From: Ypsolopha sequella
Lineage: Eukaryota; Arthropoda; Insecta; Lepidoptera; Ypsolophidae
Length of the DNA: 64,000 nucleotides
Direction of reading: 5' to 3'
Assembly (NCBI GenBank): GCA_934047225.1
Contig: OW203989.1
Coordinates: 9,461,977 to 9,525,976 of the forward strand
Shown piece after piece: positions 22,471 through 34,899 of this stretch. Numbering within the stretch: position 1 is the stretch's first letter; every line of letters begins with the position of its first letter. Made by a program: the position numbers and the translations under genes. The notes beneath the pieces were generated by a model. It was given only the letters and a program-made list of their open reading frames with translations. It was not told the origin of the DNA and ran no database searches.

Positions 22471-22924
22471 TCAACCATAAATGACAGAGATGAAGAAACA
22501 TTATATATTGGCTTATTGAAATTTAAAATGAGTGCATAAAGAGTGATTTAAATATGTATGTAACTATAATAAATATAATAGCCAACATACACTACAAACC
22601 TTAAAATATACCTAACGACCTAACGATCTAAAAACTAAACAAAGAGTAGGTACTAAAATAATATATATATTACATGTATTTAAATATGATATACTACATA
22701 AATAAACAAGATTTTAAGGATTAGAAAAAAGCTAGGTTGGATGATTTTGGTACCAAAATTTGGGTACGTGAATAATTAAACATTTACTGCGTTTTTGCTG
22801 GTTCAATTAAAAGTTTTATTCTGAGAAAAATATCTGACATCCACAAAACTAACAAATATTTACAAAAAATATTAATAACAATTTATGGATTGAAAAATAT
22901 ATAGATATTGCAAGAGTTTCGATA

Positions 22925-23046
22925 AAGTAGTGCATGAAACTGCACATAACTAGGTATTAAAACACTCGTGTGATACTCGTATGATGATCACTGGTGTACA
23001 CACTCGATTTAATAACCCCTTTATATATCAGTTTCATAAACTACGA
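22925..23046. repeat. Palindromic MITE
   Basis: GTAGTGCATGAAACTGCACA at the left faces CAGTTTCATAAACTACG at the right. A related copy is at 41,378-41,463. Non-coding. Confidence 0.5.
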
Positions 23047-23102
23047 TATGTTTTACTGCTTGTGTAACAGAAAGGTGTAATACAAGGTGTAACAGAAAGG
23101 TG

Positions 23103-23320
23103 TAACCATATTTGAAGAGCTTATTCAGTCAATGGTATAGAACAACTTTTACTATGTAACAAACCCTGTATCTCGAAAAAAAAAAAAAAGTTAACCATCT
23201 CATAGAAAAATGCAATGCCGCTCGGCTGAAATGTATTTTTTTTTTTTGAGATTTCTGGTTTGGCTCCATAGTAAAAGTTGTTCTACACCATTGACTGAAT
23301 AAGCTCTTCAAATATGGTTA
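23103..23320. repeat. Fold-back element
   Basis: TAACCATATTTGAAGAGC.. at the left is the reverse complement of ..GCTCTTCAAATATGGTTA at the right. The arms run about 85 bp and include an A14 and a T13 tract facing each other. Confidence 0.8.
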
Positions 23321-23329
23321 AACCTTGTA

Positions 23330-25170
23330 TAATTGTATAATTTTCATTATTTGAAAGGTTTTTCGAAGCAATCAGTAAAATAATGTAGTTTTTACTCGGT
23401 ATATAAAACTAAAAATGTGTATACAGCCTCCATAGTTATCCGCTTCTGAGCGGCGCAGAATTCTCCTGAAAGCATCAAACTATTCAGCAAACAGATATTC
23501 GGAATTGCAGCGATAAACCGGGCCGTGAATGCAAACATGGCCGACTAGCGCACGCGGCTATAACCGAGTGCTTCGATAACAAAAAGCTTCGATACCTACA
23601 TACGTTACTGCATGAAAATTGTATGATGAGTAGGGATTGTAAAATTTCAACATAGTTGGAACATGGTTAAAATTTGTACCGCTAACGGCAGAGCATATAC
23701 GGCGCACACATCATACGCTTAAGCTCTATTTACCTATGACTCAGCAATAAATGGTCTTCTATTATATTCTTCTATTGTGCAAGAGAGCAACTTGAAGGTA
23801 GCGCTTGACCGCGCCCGCCACCGTATAATAGAGTGACCAAACAAGTGACATACATAGGTACCAAAGAATGCATAAAGTCAAAAGCCGGAATAAAAAAATA
23901 TGATTCTACTGATGAATGTGGAAGAAGCGAAAGAGTATATCAGACTCGTAGCAAATGGAGATTTGTAGTCTTTGCCTACCCCGAAAACCGGCTACTCCTT
24001 TCCCCTTTTGTGCAACAATAGGTTATTACGTACCTATTTCCAGTCCAAAATTATTGATAACATCAAGCCTTTTGATTTTTCTGGTATAAATATGGTTCGT
24101 CCTTTTCGTCGCTGTTTCCAGAATCTCAGATGTTATCAAATTATCATCGTTATCATTATCATTATCACTCAGTGTTGTCAGCCATTTAAGGCCAAAGTTA
24201 AACTTTTGACCCACAAAAACAAAGCCTAATTTATCCGTAAACCTTAGCACCAACGCGCCAACCAACTAAAATTGAATAGTCCACCCACCTTACCGTAGTA
24301 TAAATAATAAATAACCAAAAATAAATTGAAATTTTGGATGAATAAACTATATTGAAATGTAACCTCCTTATAATCTAACCACCTAACCTCGTTCTAACTC
24401 CTAACCTCCTTAGTGGGGCGGGTATTGTTTTGTACGTATGACAATTTCTTATAAAACCTCTTTGGCTTAAGATATTAAGAACTCAGTCTTTACGGTATGG
24501 AATAAGTTCCCTTTGCCTTCATACATAATTTTATTGTCTCAGATTGTACTTTCATATTAGAAAATATTATTTATAAGATTAGTATAAGGGTGATTCATAT
24601 TTTAAGTTTTTTCTGTTTTACCACGGGCCACCCCCTCAATGTGCTTTGTGGCCAAAAAGGAATATTTTTGTTTTTCATTTTTTTTTACCTACTTTTAGGT
24701 GTCACACCCACAGTATTGAATTTTATAATCCCCACACATTGAGATATTTTTTTTAATATATATTTTTCAAATGCTGTATGTTCGCTTTTTGAACGTAGGT
24801 GTCAAAAAGGAAAACATTTCAAAAAATTATCTGCTCATCACCCCGGAACGTTAAAAAACAGCACAAAAAACTAATTGATCCGCGTATTATTAATTTGAGC
24901 TCTTGTTTGAAAATAAAATTGAGTGTAGTACAGAAAGGAAAGGTTAAGGTGGATTAAAATTTACCCGCTCAACAAAAATGGGATTTCTTAAAAAAGATAA
25001 TTAGTTTTTTAATGAATGTTTATTTAATGAACGCGAAAGGTATACAAGTCTGGAGTACAAGTAAAACAAAATTGATTTGGTTAACAAAGTATATAGAAAA
25101 ACTTTTAGAGATAGTTAAATAGGTCCAACTTCCCGAATACATCATTCACAATACTCGTATTTCCTGATCC
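23330..25170. other. No gene recognised
   Basis: AT-rich with short frames only. A small run of CATTATCATTATCA-like repeats sits near 24,150. I see no domain, RNA gene or clear repeat boundary. Confidence 0.4.
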
Positions 25171-25179
25171 AATAAACCT

Positions 25180-25500
25180 TTCATAAATCCTTACAAACAC
25201 ACACACACTCTCACACACCCTCACTTTACTCACAAAAGCATGCACTATTTAGAATTAAGTTCACAATTTTATTATTATTCTTATATTTTATTGTTTAAAT
25301 ATGTGTCTATATCCCTAATTACATTATTGTAACTGACATGCTGCAAGACGGCTGCAAAGCCAGCGTAGGTGTCAGGAATTATGTTTTTTACAAAATGTCT
25401 TACTTTGTCTGTTTTAATTTGTGTTGCTATTTTGTTTTTGTATGCTTGTGTTTTTTTTAGATCAATAAATGTATTTTTATTTATTTATTTATTTATTTAA
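25180..25500 (+). mobile_element. LINE 3' UTR with (ATTT)n tail
   Basis: A CA-rich stretch (ACACACACACTCTCACAC), then sequence ending GATCAATAAATG and an (ATTT)n run at 25,470-25,499. The CA-rich start resembles the 3' UTR of the LINE at 56,647-58,669. No ORF survives. Confidence 0.5.
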
Positions 25501-26088
25501 CTATATACGAAATATTAATCAGTTAAAGTTTATATTAGAATTAATAAGAATAAGCAGTATTTAAAATTTTGATGATAAAAATTCACTTAAGAGCGCACCG
25601 AGCTTTTTACATACACAAATACGTTTTCATAACCTTTGTTTGAAGTAGTAACCAATTAAATTTATATCTAGGGGAATATATTGGTATTCTTGGGGATTTG
25701 TACTAGACTGTATACACGATGAAAACACAATATGATTAAATTAGCTCGATAGAATAAATTCGCAAAGTTACCTCTTTTTGAGTAATTTTTTCTTTTTTTT
25801 CCCTACTTTTTTATAGAAATAAGTAATTTTATATGATAATTCATTCAATAAAATAAAGTTCATAGATAACTGGAGCGTTTATAAATGAAAGTTTTTAGTT
25901 AACAACAATATGATGAAAATAACAACGAAAAACTTAGAAAAAGTGCAAAGGTGTGGTTATTTTCTTTACTCTTTACACATAGAGATAAAGATAAAGATAG
26001 AGACAAAGACAAACGCTCGGTACGCCCTTAATAGTACTATATAATATTTTCAGAGTGCAAGATTTTCCGGATACATTACTATAACATT

Positions 26089-26544
26089 TTAACAGGAATT
26101 TGCTGCCGAACAACAATTGTCACAACTACCGCTGTCAGGACTCCTGCATGAACCAGCTCCCGTGCAACTGTTGCTACCACGGCCAGAATTTCTTCCAGAG
26201 CAGGACGTAGAACCACTGCAACTGTTGCTGCCATTACCAGAGCTCACTCCAGTGCAAGAATTAGGGCCGGAGCAACTGTTGCTGCCGCCTCCGGAGCTCT
26301 CTCCAGAGCAAGAAAAAGGACCAGTGCAACTGTTATTGCCGACGCCAGAGTTCGGTCCACGACAAGAAGAAGGACCAGTGCAACCATTGCTGGCACTCCC
26401 AGATGACATCCCAGATTCAGAGCAGGAAAAAGGACCAGTGCAACTTCTTTTGCCGTCCCCAGAATGTGATCCACTATCACTATGAGAATTTTGTCCAGAA
26501 CACGATGTCGGCGCATAGGAACTCCGGCCTGCAACTTGGACGGC
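26089..26544 (-). CDS. Exon 2 of Cys-rich repeat protein gene A
   Basis: 151 residues and a TAA stop at 26,089. The minus-strand exon starts after a strong acceptor (T-run, then CTAATAG). After about 50 irregular residues come five 18-residue repeats of the form NSCTGPxSCSGxSSGxGS, then NCCSAANSC. Each repeat has a C-x5-C pair; Ser, Gly and Asn dominate. No known domain is recognised. The regular repeats could form a disulfide-laddered solenoid, as in some insect antifreeze proteins, or a structural secreted protein; neither is shown. The paralogue at 30,284-30,658 has the same C-terminal layout and stop position, so the repeat is under shared constraint or recently duplicated. Exon 1 should be at 28,637-28,678, but its start codon is lost. 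Confidence 0.65.
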   Translation of the reverse strand, partial: AVQVAGRSSYAPTSCSGQNSHSDSGSHSGDGKRSCTGPFSCSESGMSSGSASNGCTGPSSCRGPNSGVGNNSCTGPFSCSGESSGGGSNSCSGPNSCTGVSSGNGSNSCSGSTSCSGRNSGRGSNSCTGAGSCRSPDSGSCDNCCSAANSC

Positions 26545-28636
26545 CTATTAGAAAAAAAAAAATTATAAACGTAGGGTGGAAATGCAGCCACATAGACAAA
26601 AAATTTGTTTGGATGTCTGTGGGTGTCCCGAAGTTGTACTTTTTCGTTTTATATATATTTTTACTAAATTTACTGTGAAGCAATCTTTAAAAAGATTAAA
26701 TAAAAATTCTTGAGTGTGGTGGCCTATAGTTTAGATCATACCGTATTTTCCTCCACCGTTCAGCAAGTGGTAAGTATTAGGTTATACAAATACTATGCAC
26801 ATAAATATTATAACTATATGTATTTTTATTTATATAAATACTGACGCACCAAATAAAGATACACATGGTAAGTTATTCTATTAACAACGAATAGATAGGT
26901 GTGACTATTACAAGTTATTATTATTCAAATTCAAATTCAAATTTCAATTTATGTTTAAAATTATGTTTAAAAAAGATAACATATCCTTTATAATCTGTCA
27001 TTTGACTTACAAATATAAAACAACAAACATGGATTTAAATTTCATGAATAATTTCATTACATACGAAACAAATTAAATGCAAACTAAAATTGATAGTTAT
27101 AAATATTTCAACTTATATCCAACTTAAAAATAATTAATAATAATTATGTCTTCATATGTAAGAGCACTTGAATCTATTTAAAATGTTGGTATAGTTAATA
27201 AATATGTCCACTCCAAATTATGGAATAGTAATAGAGTTTCATCATTTAAAAATTCATTAACGGAATAGTACGCTTCGTCTATTAAAAAATTATTAGGTTA
27301 CATTAACAATGTAATTAAAATGTAATTTCATTAATTCCAGGAAAGTTTCCGTGGTTTTCTTTCTGAACACATTTAAAGAAATTGATAACAAGTCTATATC
27401 ATTTGAGATGGTTCTTACAGCTGATTACCGAGGAAATTAAGGTTGGGTTTTTTTCAATGTTAATTTAGTAAAAAAAATTAAGAAAATATATGATACATGG
27501 AATGATGCGCTTTTTTATTAAATTTTAAAATTTTTATCTATTATTTAACAAATTAAACCAAAGCAGGTTCCAATTTAATACTAAGGTTCGATTTAATATG
27601 CAAAGAAACAAATAGAAACTTTGTCAAATTGACGATATTATAACAACAAATGAGTTAGTTCCCTTGATTATATTTGAAGAATTTTAGCTACAAATTTAGA
27701 CTCTTGTCTAAAGTCATGAAAGCAAAGAAAAATAAAATGATGAACGTTAACACTTACAAAATAAATTTAATGAAAATTTCTTTTATATCGGTACTGAATT
27801 CTGTATGAAAAACATAAATAAAATAATTGTGTTTATATTCATAATCATTTTTTGTGCTTCCATGTCGTTAGGCATTAGGATATTATGAATCATTTGACGT
27901 CTGTATGAGTACGTACGTTTCAGAAAATTTCCTTTAGCTGTTTTAATTCCGGAGCATAGAGGAAAATCTCCTCTATGGCTCGGAAAAACCCAAATTTTAT
28001 GTGTTCTGAAAATTATTTTTTAATTTTTAGAAACCGAGTGGTTAAAATGATGATGTAGTATATTTTTACAATCAGCTCATGAATTCCTTTCATTTAATAC
28101 CAACCTACAAGATAGGTTTGAGAAAAAAAAAGAAAAAAGCCGATACAAAAAAATGATGATGTCAAAAAAACCAAACAAAAAACATTGATAATCTTATCCT
28201 ACGAGTACAACTCATAGCGAAGCCATTGACATTGACAACTCTCCCACGGGAACTGAATTTTGTAACACTTGGACCCCGACTATCTTGTCTTGTTTTGCTA
28301 TGGCATCTACATTGTTGTTATTTACCATAATATTTGTAGGGTTCCATACTCGTATTGTGTAGTGATATGGTACCCTTTGTGTGGGAGTCCGACTCTTACT
28401 TGCCCAAATTATTGATTGCATAAGGCTGCAACAAAAAAAAGCAAAAAAAAATTAATCGGACAAAAATATATTTTTCTCCCCTAAATTTTATAAAACTTTT
28501 ATTCAATGCAGGGGGCAGAAGAAGTAGTCCTATGTAGTTTATATTTTTAGGTTTTTATAGATAGCTTCAAAGTAATTTAACTGTTAGTATAAAATTAAAA
28601 AAAAGTAGAATTTTGGCTAGAAACCTTTTTTTATAC
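26545..28636 (-). other. Intron of gene A
   Basis: Bounded by GT (after 28,637) and AG (before 26,544). Its 3' part, near 26,560-26,710, matches the gene B intron near 30,670-30,840. Its 5' part carries the reversed A-C repeat (28,200-28,440) also present in gene B. The middle is AT-rich and without features. Confidence 0.55.
28200..28440 (-). repeat. A-C type dispersed repeat in intron of gene A
   Basis: Reverse-orientation relative of the tandem unit at 16,366-17,670 (GCTATGGCATCTACATTGTTG, then a GGTACCCTTTGTGTGGGAGTC block). Its counterpart in gene B is at 34,900-35,130, so it predates the gene duplication. Confidence 0.6.
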
Positions 28637-28678
28637 CTGCATCCAGACGATACCGATAACAAAAACAGCGAACAACCT
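28637..28678 (-). pseudogene. Exon 1 of gene A, start codon lost
   Basis: Homologous to gene B exon 1 and in the same frame: LFAVFVIGIVWMQ followed by a GTATAA donor. The position of the B initiator ATG reads AGG here, with TGA two codons further upstream. The nearest upstream ATG (28,685) is out of frame and gives a different peptide. Unless another exon supplies a start, gene A cannot make the signal-peptide form. Confidence 0.6.
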
Positions 28679-28770
28679 TTTTCATAGGAAATAAATCCAC
28701 AATGTTATGTCTTCACACAGTCATTGCGTTGTGTTTTGTGTGTGCACTTGTGAAGTAAACGCATGCATGG

Positions 28771-28810
28771 CACTGCACACAGTGCTCGCAGCCTACGCGG
28801 TATTTATTCA
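28771..28810 (-). promoter_or_regulatory. Core promoter of gene A
   Basis: Minus strand GAATAAATAC (TATA-like, near 28,800-28,810), followed about 28 bp later by GTGTGCAGTG (initiator-like). The block is strongly conserved with gene B at 35,445-35,484, although the surrounding intron has diverged. Confidence 0.5.
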
Positions 28811-29164
28811 CTGTGCTACCAACTACCTAATCATTTTTGCGCTATATAAAATCAGTAAAAAACCGTTGCATATTTATAGTAAGAAAAAACATATGACATT
28901 TTCAAGACCTTTAAGCAGGCGTCGTCGGAACACGTTGTTTTCCTCTATGTCGGAACATAAACAATTAAACATACCTCATAATTCACATTTCAAAGCAGTA
29001 TTTCTTCTTAATGAAAACTATAATTCACACCAAAATTATAAAGCATATGTATTGTCGAATTACTATTCATTGAAAGGTACAAATTGAATTTTGAATTAAA
29101 AAAACGTTCAGATGAAATCAAATGCCACTTTATTTTCAACCCTATTTCTTAGTGGAATATATTA

Positions 29165-29397
29165 TGATTTATATAAAAACGGCTCACCTCAATACGTGTT
29201 ATGATCGGGAAAGCCGACCAGTTTCAGCTTTCACTGAGTGTGAGGCGTAACGTCGTCGCGTAAACGTCTTTACTCGCCCAGATGAAGGCAGTCTAAATCT
29301 GCTGAAACTGGTCGGCTTTCCCGATCATAACACGTATTGAGGTGAGCCGTTTTTATATAAATCATGAATTATCCTCAAGTCTCATTTAATTCTATAA
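29165..29397 (+). mobile_element. Miniature Penelope-like element with 12-bp target duplications
   Basis: Exact TGGAATATATTA lies at 29,153-29,164 and at 29,398-29,409. The insert is an inverted copy of the element 3' end (29,165-29,233) joined to a forward 3' end (about 29,246-29,397). The forward part matches the region around and after the stop of the full element at 49,387-51,559. It has no coding capacity. Confidence 0.85.
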
Positions 29398-30283
29398 TGG
29401 AATATATTAGCTTCCCACCGCACCTTGAGCTTCAAACGATGATAGATAAGCTGCTATCAATCAACTGGTCCATCGCTATAGTTCACTGACGGTTTCAAAA
29501 TGACAGGAGGTCTTGCACCTACAGATTTCCTGTGAAACTTTTTACAGGTGGAAAGTAAAAAACGCCAGAGAATTCATCGCTGCAGATAGTAAAGAAACAG
29601 CGCATTTTCATGGGTCGGTGGCCCCGTCGAGGTCAAAAGTCAGTTGTGGTTGTTACCCAACCAGCACATCTTTATCTCAAATATGCCTACAAAATATCTT
29701 ATAGAATATACCTCTGTATTTGATAGTCTATGTTAAGAGTAAGGACCCCCTCAATATATCTCTAAGAATTATTGTAGATACACTTTCGTAAAATTTGGCA
29801 CAACCTTGATTTTAAGAAATTTCTATAGGTAATATAAAAGTCCCTCATATACTCGTAGGTAATATACCTTTTAGAATTTAGAAAGTTACAATACAATATC
29901 CAGAGCAGCATTTAGTCTTCTAGATCGTTTTTAGACTATAATTAGACCATGATAGCTTTATTTTGTAAGAGGTAAACTTCTGTAAACGGTATTAGTTTCA
30001 ATTTAATATATCTCACGGAACTCAAGGAAAAGGGTCTTGAAGGACTAACAGACAGACGAAAAACAAAGCGATGCGTTTTATCATTTTAATTTACGGAAAA
30101 CAAAAAAATGGAAAGTCTTAATAAAGCTGAATGAGTTTTTTTTATTTACTGAAACTAATAACAAAATACTTAAAAATATCAGCAATTAAGTACCTAATTA
30201 AGTTGAGCATTTAAGAATTTCTTATGAATAAAAAATTCACTTCCTAGAACAATTAGTGAATGATTATTAAGATAACTAATTTA

Positions 30284-30658
30284 TCAACAGGAATTTACTT
30301 CCCTACAACAATTTGTACAATCACCGCTGTCAGGACTCTTGCAAGAACCGACTGCCGTGCAACTGTTGGTGCCACGGCCAGAATTCCTTCCAGAGCAGGA
30401 CATAGAACCGGTGCAACTGTTGATGCCGTTGCCAGAGCTCTCTCCAGAGCAAGAATTAGGGCCGGTGCAACTGTTTTGGCCGCCCCCAGAGCTCGCTCCA
30501 CGACAAGAAAAAGGACCGGTGCAACCATTGCTGCCACTCCCAGAAGACGGTCCAGAGCAGGAATCAGGGCCTGTGCAACCATTAGTGCCACTGCCAGAAT
30601 TTTGACCAGAACACGATCTCGGCCCGGTACAGGAACCCGAGCCTGCACCTTGTACGGT
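30284..30658 (-). CDS. Exon 2 of Cys-rich repeat protein gene B
   Basis: 124 residues with TGA at 30,284. It starts after the acceptor TTTTTTTCAATAG, in phase 0 with exon 1 at 35,291-35,332, giving a 138-residue product. After TVQGAGSGSCTGPRSCSG come five 18-residue repeats (NGCTGPDSCSGPSSGSGS type) and a Cys-dense end (DCTNCCREVNSC). With exon 1 this predicts a small secreted protein with many disulfides. I do not recognise a family; an extracellular structural, ice-binding or defence role are all possible and none is shown. Gene A lies 3.7 kb downstream in the same orientation, so the pair arose by tandem duplication. Confidence 0.75.
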   Translation of the reverse strand, partial: TVQGAGSGSCTGPRSCSGQNSGSGTNGCTGPDSCSGPSSGSGSNGCTGPFSCRGASSGGGQNSCTGPNSCSGESSGNGINSCTGSMSCSGRNSGRGTNSCTAVGSCKSPDSGDCTNCCREVNSC

Positions 30659-31696
30659 CTATTGAAAAAAATATATATATTGTAGCATTTAATAAACGTT
30701 AAGGTGGTAACAGCCATTTAAACCAAAAATTTTACTATACAACCTATTTGGATGACCGCGGGAGTCCCGTGGTTATACATTTTTCAAATTTCGTATTTTT
30801 ATGATAAAATTACTGTGAAGCAATCTTTAAAATATCAAATAAAACTACCTGCCCGCTACATCTGATTCAAAGTTTTATAAAATTATAAAAAGGGGAAACA
30901 ATTCGTATGGTTCTTTTTATATTTGAATTAAAGATCACTCGCTTCCCTATGTCTGTCTGTCCCTATGTATGCTTAGATCTTTAAAACTACGCAACTGATT
31001 TTGATGCGGTTTTTAAATAGATAGAGTGATTGAAGAGAAAGGTTTATATGTATAATAAATGCGTAATATAGTAGAGAAACACTGATGATTTTAGAGGTTT
31101 CTAATGAGATGTCGTACGTAATGTCGTGTCGCTGAACCCTACGAGATAGATCAAAATAATGAACTACAGTATTGTACACCTTAAAAAGTTCTTCAAAAAT
31201 CCCCAATGGTATATCTCTTAGGGGTAGCCCACAGTAACCATTTTTTATCCTTTACTTTTTACGAGAAATAATGGCTTATTTACGAAGCGATTTTAAGTAA
31301 TAATCATTAATTCTTATCCAACTAAGTACCCTAAATACATTGTGCATTTAATATAGATCAATATGGCCCTTTACAGCATGTAATTTAATTAAATATTTTC
31401 AGGGACATAGCGATTGCGGCGGTAATATTTAGTATCAGCATTGCACCCGTTTCGGGTGTCGAAAAAGCATAATTTTTTTAACGTCATCATGTCCCCCTCA
31501 TCACTGAAACTAGAGTACTAAAAAAATATTCAAAAAATGTAGTAATAGGTGATTACGTAAATATTATAGGAAAAATATAGCGGTTAATTAATTATCTTTT
31601 TATTTTGAAAAATAAACAGTCTTAAAAGAAAAAGTATACAGTTAAAAGATAAGTACTTATTGTCGACAAATAGTTCTTCCAAAATTACCGCACATT

Positions 31697-31856
31697 AAAG
31701 CCGATTCTGAAGGCTGTAACTGTAGTTTTAGTGCTGTCAGAACTTAATTTTTTCCAAAGTAATTTAGCGTCTGTTCCAAACTTTTAAGGACTATTTTGCA
31801 GTGAAGAAAACTTTCTTTTGACAGCACTAAACTGAAGGCCTTCAGAATCGGCTTTT
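31697..31856. repeat. MITE with inverted ends AAAGCCGATTCTGAAGGC
   Basis: Left end AAAGCCGATTCTGAAGGC faces CTTCAGAATCGGCTTTT at the right; the inner arms also pair (GTGCTGTCA/TGACAGCAC). A related copy is at 41,849-42,003. Confidence 0.75.
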
Positions 31857-32269
31857 GTAAGTTATTGAACGAGCGAGCGAAGTTCCCCGAGTCTACTTGA
31901 ACAATCCAGCGGGATTTGCATTTATGTATTTATGAATGTTTGTCCGACGATAACTCAGTATCGTTGATGTAAGCGTCATATTTGGTAGGCGTATGTGACA
32001 AAAAGAGTTTTAAATTTCGAACATGAGCAAAACCGGTCAAGGGGTTGCTGAGATATGGGGTTGGGGTCCGCGAGTTCACAGTTTGGAGCGAACTAGTAGG
32101 TTATAATACCAAAAAGTTAACAGTAAAGCACTTACTAATGAGATAAGATGACTTAATAACTTAACTTTATCTAAAAAACATTTTAAGCAATAATGTTTTA
32201 AAACGCACCTGCCTTCAAAAGGCTAATAAACCTGCTTTTTTGCAACTAGTATAAGTAAGACTTGACTTG

Positions 32270-32345
32270 ACTTGCTTTGACTTGTGAAACGTGTATTATA
32301 CACCTACTTTGCAAAATAAACTTTTTGAATTTTGAATTTTAAGAA
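32270..32345 (+). mobile_element. LINE 3' end (same family as the older LINE at 10.7 kb)
   Basis: Contains GTGAAACGTGTATTATACAC, then CTTTGCAAAATAAAC and TTTGAATTTTGAATTTT, matching 16,290-16,346 and the reverse complement of about 52,183-52,250. Only the terminal part survives. Confidence 0.6.
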
Positions 32346-33289
32346 TGATGTTGATTATGTTTGCTTTTTGTGTCAAGATCTGAATTTATTTATTTATAAG
32401 TCCAAATTTATAATTTTCTTATCGAGTTATTAGTTACTATTTATTAATTTTAAGTAACTTTAAGTAACTTACGTTAAATTGTTTTTTTATTTGTTTTTAG
32501 ATTTAATTAGCATGCTGTGCGTGCGCGTTTTTGGGTAGCAGTCTAGTTCTTAACTTTTGCATTTGTAACCTTTACTCATGTCTCCGATTGTTACCTGTTG
32601 TGTATGCCTAATAAAATAAAATAAAATATATTAACATAATTAGAACATGATATAGTAAAGGCACACCCATGAGTCTGCCGACTCTTTGAGTTTTCAGTTG
32701 GGTTAGTTGTGACAAAAGTTCTAATATTATTTTTATTATATATATTGTCACGACATGGATCCCGGGGGGGGTGTCAGAGGTGTTCCCAATAGTGAACTGT
32801 GAAAATGGATGTTACAACCCACACCGGCAATTTCATAAAGACCTTACATATATTCAAATCTGTTAGATATTATGTATAGATAACTGTTAAGTTACACGTT
32901 GTAACTTACAACAACAAGTCATTAAAAAAAATAGTTAAAATGTAATTACGTTAATTACAGAAAAGTTTCTGTGGTTTTATTTCTGAGTACATTTAAAGGC
33001 ATTGAAAACAAGTCCAGATCATTTAAAGAGGCATTAAAGAGTAATTTAAAAGCTATACACTCGACTAATGAAACTGTTTTTGGAAAAATGTGTTGTAGAA
33101 AAGATACGATTTTCAAACGTTTTATTAGGTAGAGGACTCTGAAATTGAATTTTTTGAGACGTTAGGGGGCGCCGATCAACCTATTGACATTTTTGTAATT
33201 GAAAAGAGCATCACATTGCTTGCTTCGTCAAAGCAGCGAAAGTATATTATGATTTAATTATGATTTCGGATATATTATGATATATATGA

Positions 33290-33495
33290 TATATTTTGAT
33301 TTCGGAGCCCACTGCTCCGCCCGCGTTTATTTAACTCTGCCCCGTTTTCGGCTTGGGCGTTACTTTATTAACACTTCTTATACTCTACATGTTAACCAGA
33401 ATCACTATGGTGATAACAAAAAAAAACATTCAAATCCGTTGAGTGGTTTCGGAGATATGCTCGAACAAACAAACAAACAGACAGACAGAAAATAA
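33290..33495 (+). repeat. Dispersed repeat ending in (ACAA)/(ACAG) runs
   Basis: Contains AATCCGTTGAGTGGTTTCGG and then AACAAACAAACAGACAGACAG, an ending I associate with insect non-autonomous repeats or RTE-type tails. A shorter AACAAACAAACAGACAAA run is at 41,300. Non-coding. Confidence 0.4.
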
Positions 33496-34899
33496 TTCTT
33501 AAAATCGCTGATTTGTATTCTATTACTCTTTGTTAGTCTCCTCATTTCTATGTTTATAACTTTTCTCCAATGAACAGACACCCCAAGTTCTACTTTTTTA
33601 TTATTATGTAGTCAACATGTTGATGATGATTGCGGTAACTAATGATTTAACTAATTTCTTTTGGAATCTTTCAAAACGCTCAATGTTAACACTTCACAGG
33701 CAAATTCAAGAACACTAATCTGCCGTGAGCAAAGTATGGAAGTTTGTAAGTTGATGCCAGTTCAAAAGGTTTACCAAGACGCAGGTTTAGTCCAAGCTGA
33801 CTATAAGACTTATTTATAATATGATCAATGTGTTGATTGAACAACATTTTGGGATATATTAGGATGCTTAAGTCTTTTGACTCGGCATAAAGGAACTTTG
33901 TCATAATAATGGAGCCACAGGTGGAGTTCATTTTGTGTTTTTTTTTTTTCATTTGGGCGGAATGCGGAAATATTCCTACATTTAAACGAATAACGATTAA
34001 AAATTTATTAATTAGTTTTTCTAATTACGTTACTTTTTTGGCTTTTAATTGTTTTTATTTTATAAGACTCATTCAAGAAACCATCTTAAGCAAATTTGCT
34101 GAAAATAGTAGTTACAAAACATAAGTACCAAGGTTTGAAAATGATGAAAATTACGCAAATTTATCATTTTCCAAACTTTTTTATATTGCTGTCATCCTAA
34201 TCAAAATTGTTGAAGATACTCGTAGTTTCGTTAAAGAGTCGCAAGATACCTATTTAGGTATGAAAGCAATAAAAAGCATCACAAATAACTGAAACTGAAA
34301 AACAGCAATTTTGGTTGGCACAGAAAAATACAAGTAAGATCCCAGAATATTTTTATATTCTTTTTCGTTTACTTGTTCTTTTTCATAAATAATGTTCTGA
34401 AATGTCATGATCTCTCACTATCATTTTAATGTTTTTTTCAACTTCAACCCCCTTGCGGCAATTAAAAAAAGTAAAAGAGATTTTTTTCATAATTTTTTGT
34501 TATTCTATTTTCAGAATATTTTCTGAATATAAATTCTGTAATTCACGCCAATAGATTAGTATAAGATAGGTTTATAAATCAATAGTTTGAAATAAAATGC
34601 ACATTTAGTCACGATTTTGTCCGAACAAGCCCAAAATGCTGACTAAAGTTTGTTTTGACAAAATCATGGCTAATTGTGTATTACATTTCAAGGTGTTGAT
34701 TCATAAGCCTAACTTTAACTGAATTATTGGCGTTAATTGCAATAGACCAATATCTTTTTCACTGTTAACGTCTTAACAAGAAAAACAAAGTTAAGTTGTG
34801 CAAAACCCGCATAAAAATTAAGATGTCATAAAAGCCAAACAAAATGCTCTAAGCAATATGACCATTAACATTAATAATCTTATACTAAAACTTATAACA

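Noticed and set aside
30260..30717. Long frames on both strands over the Cys-rich exon (plus-strand Pro/Glu-rich, minus-strand Val/Ala-rich)
   Set aside because: They are shadows of the repeat: splice sites, signal exon and paralogue agree only for the minus-strand Cys frame ending at 30,284. The same holds at 26,117-26,591.
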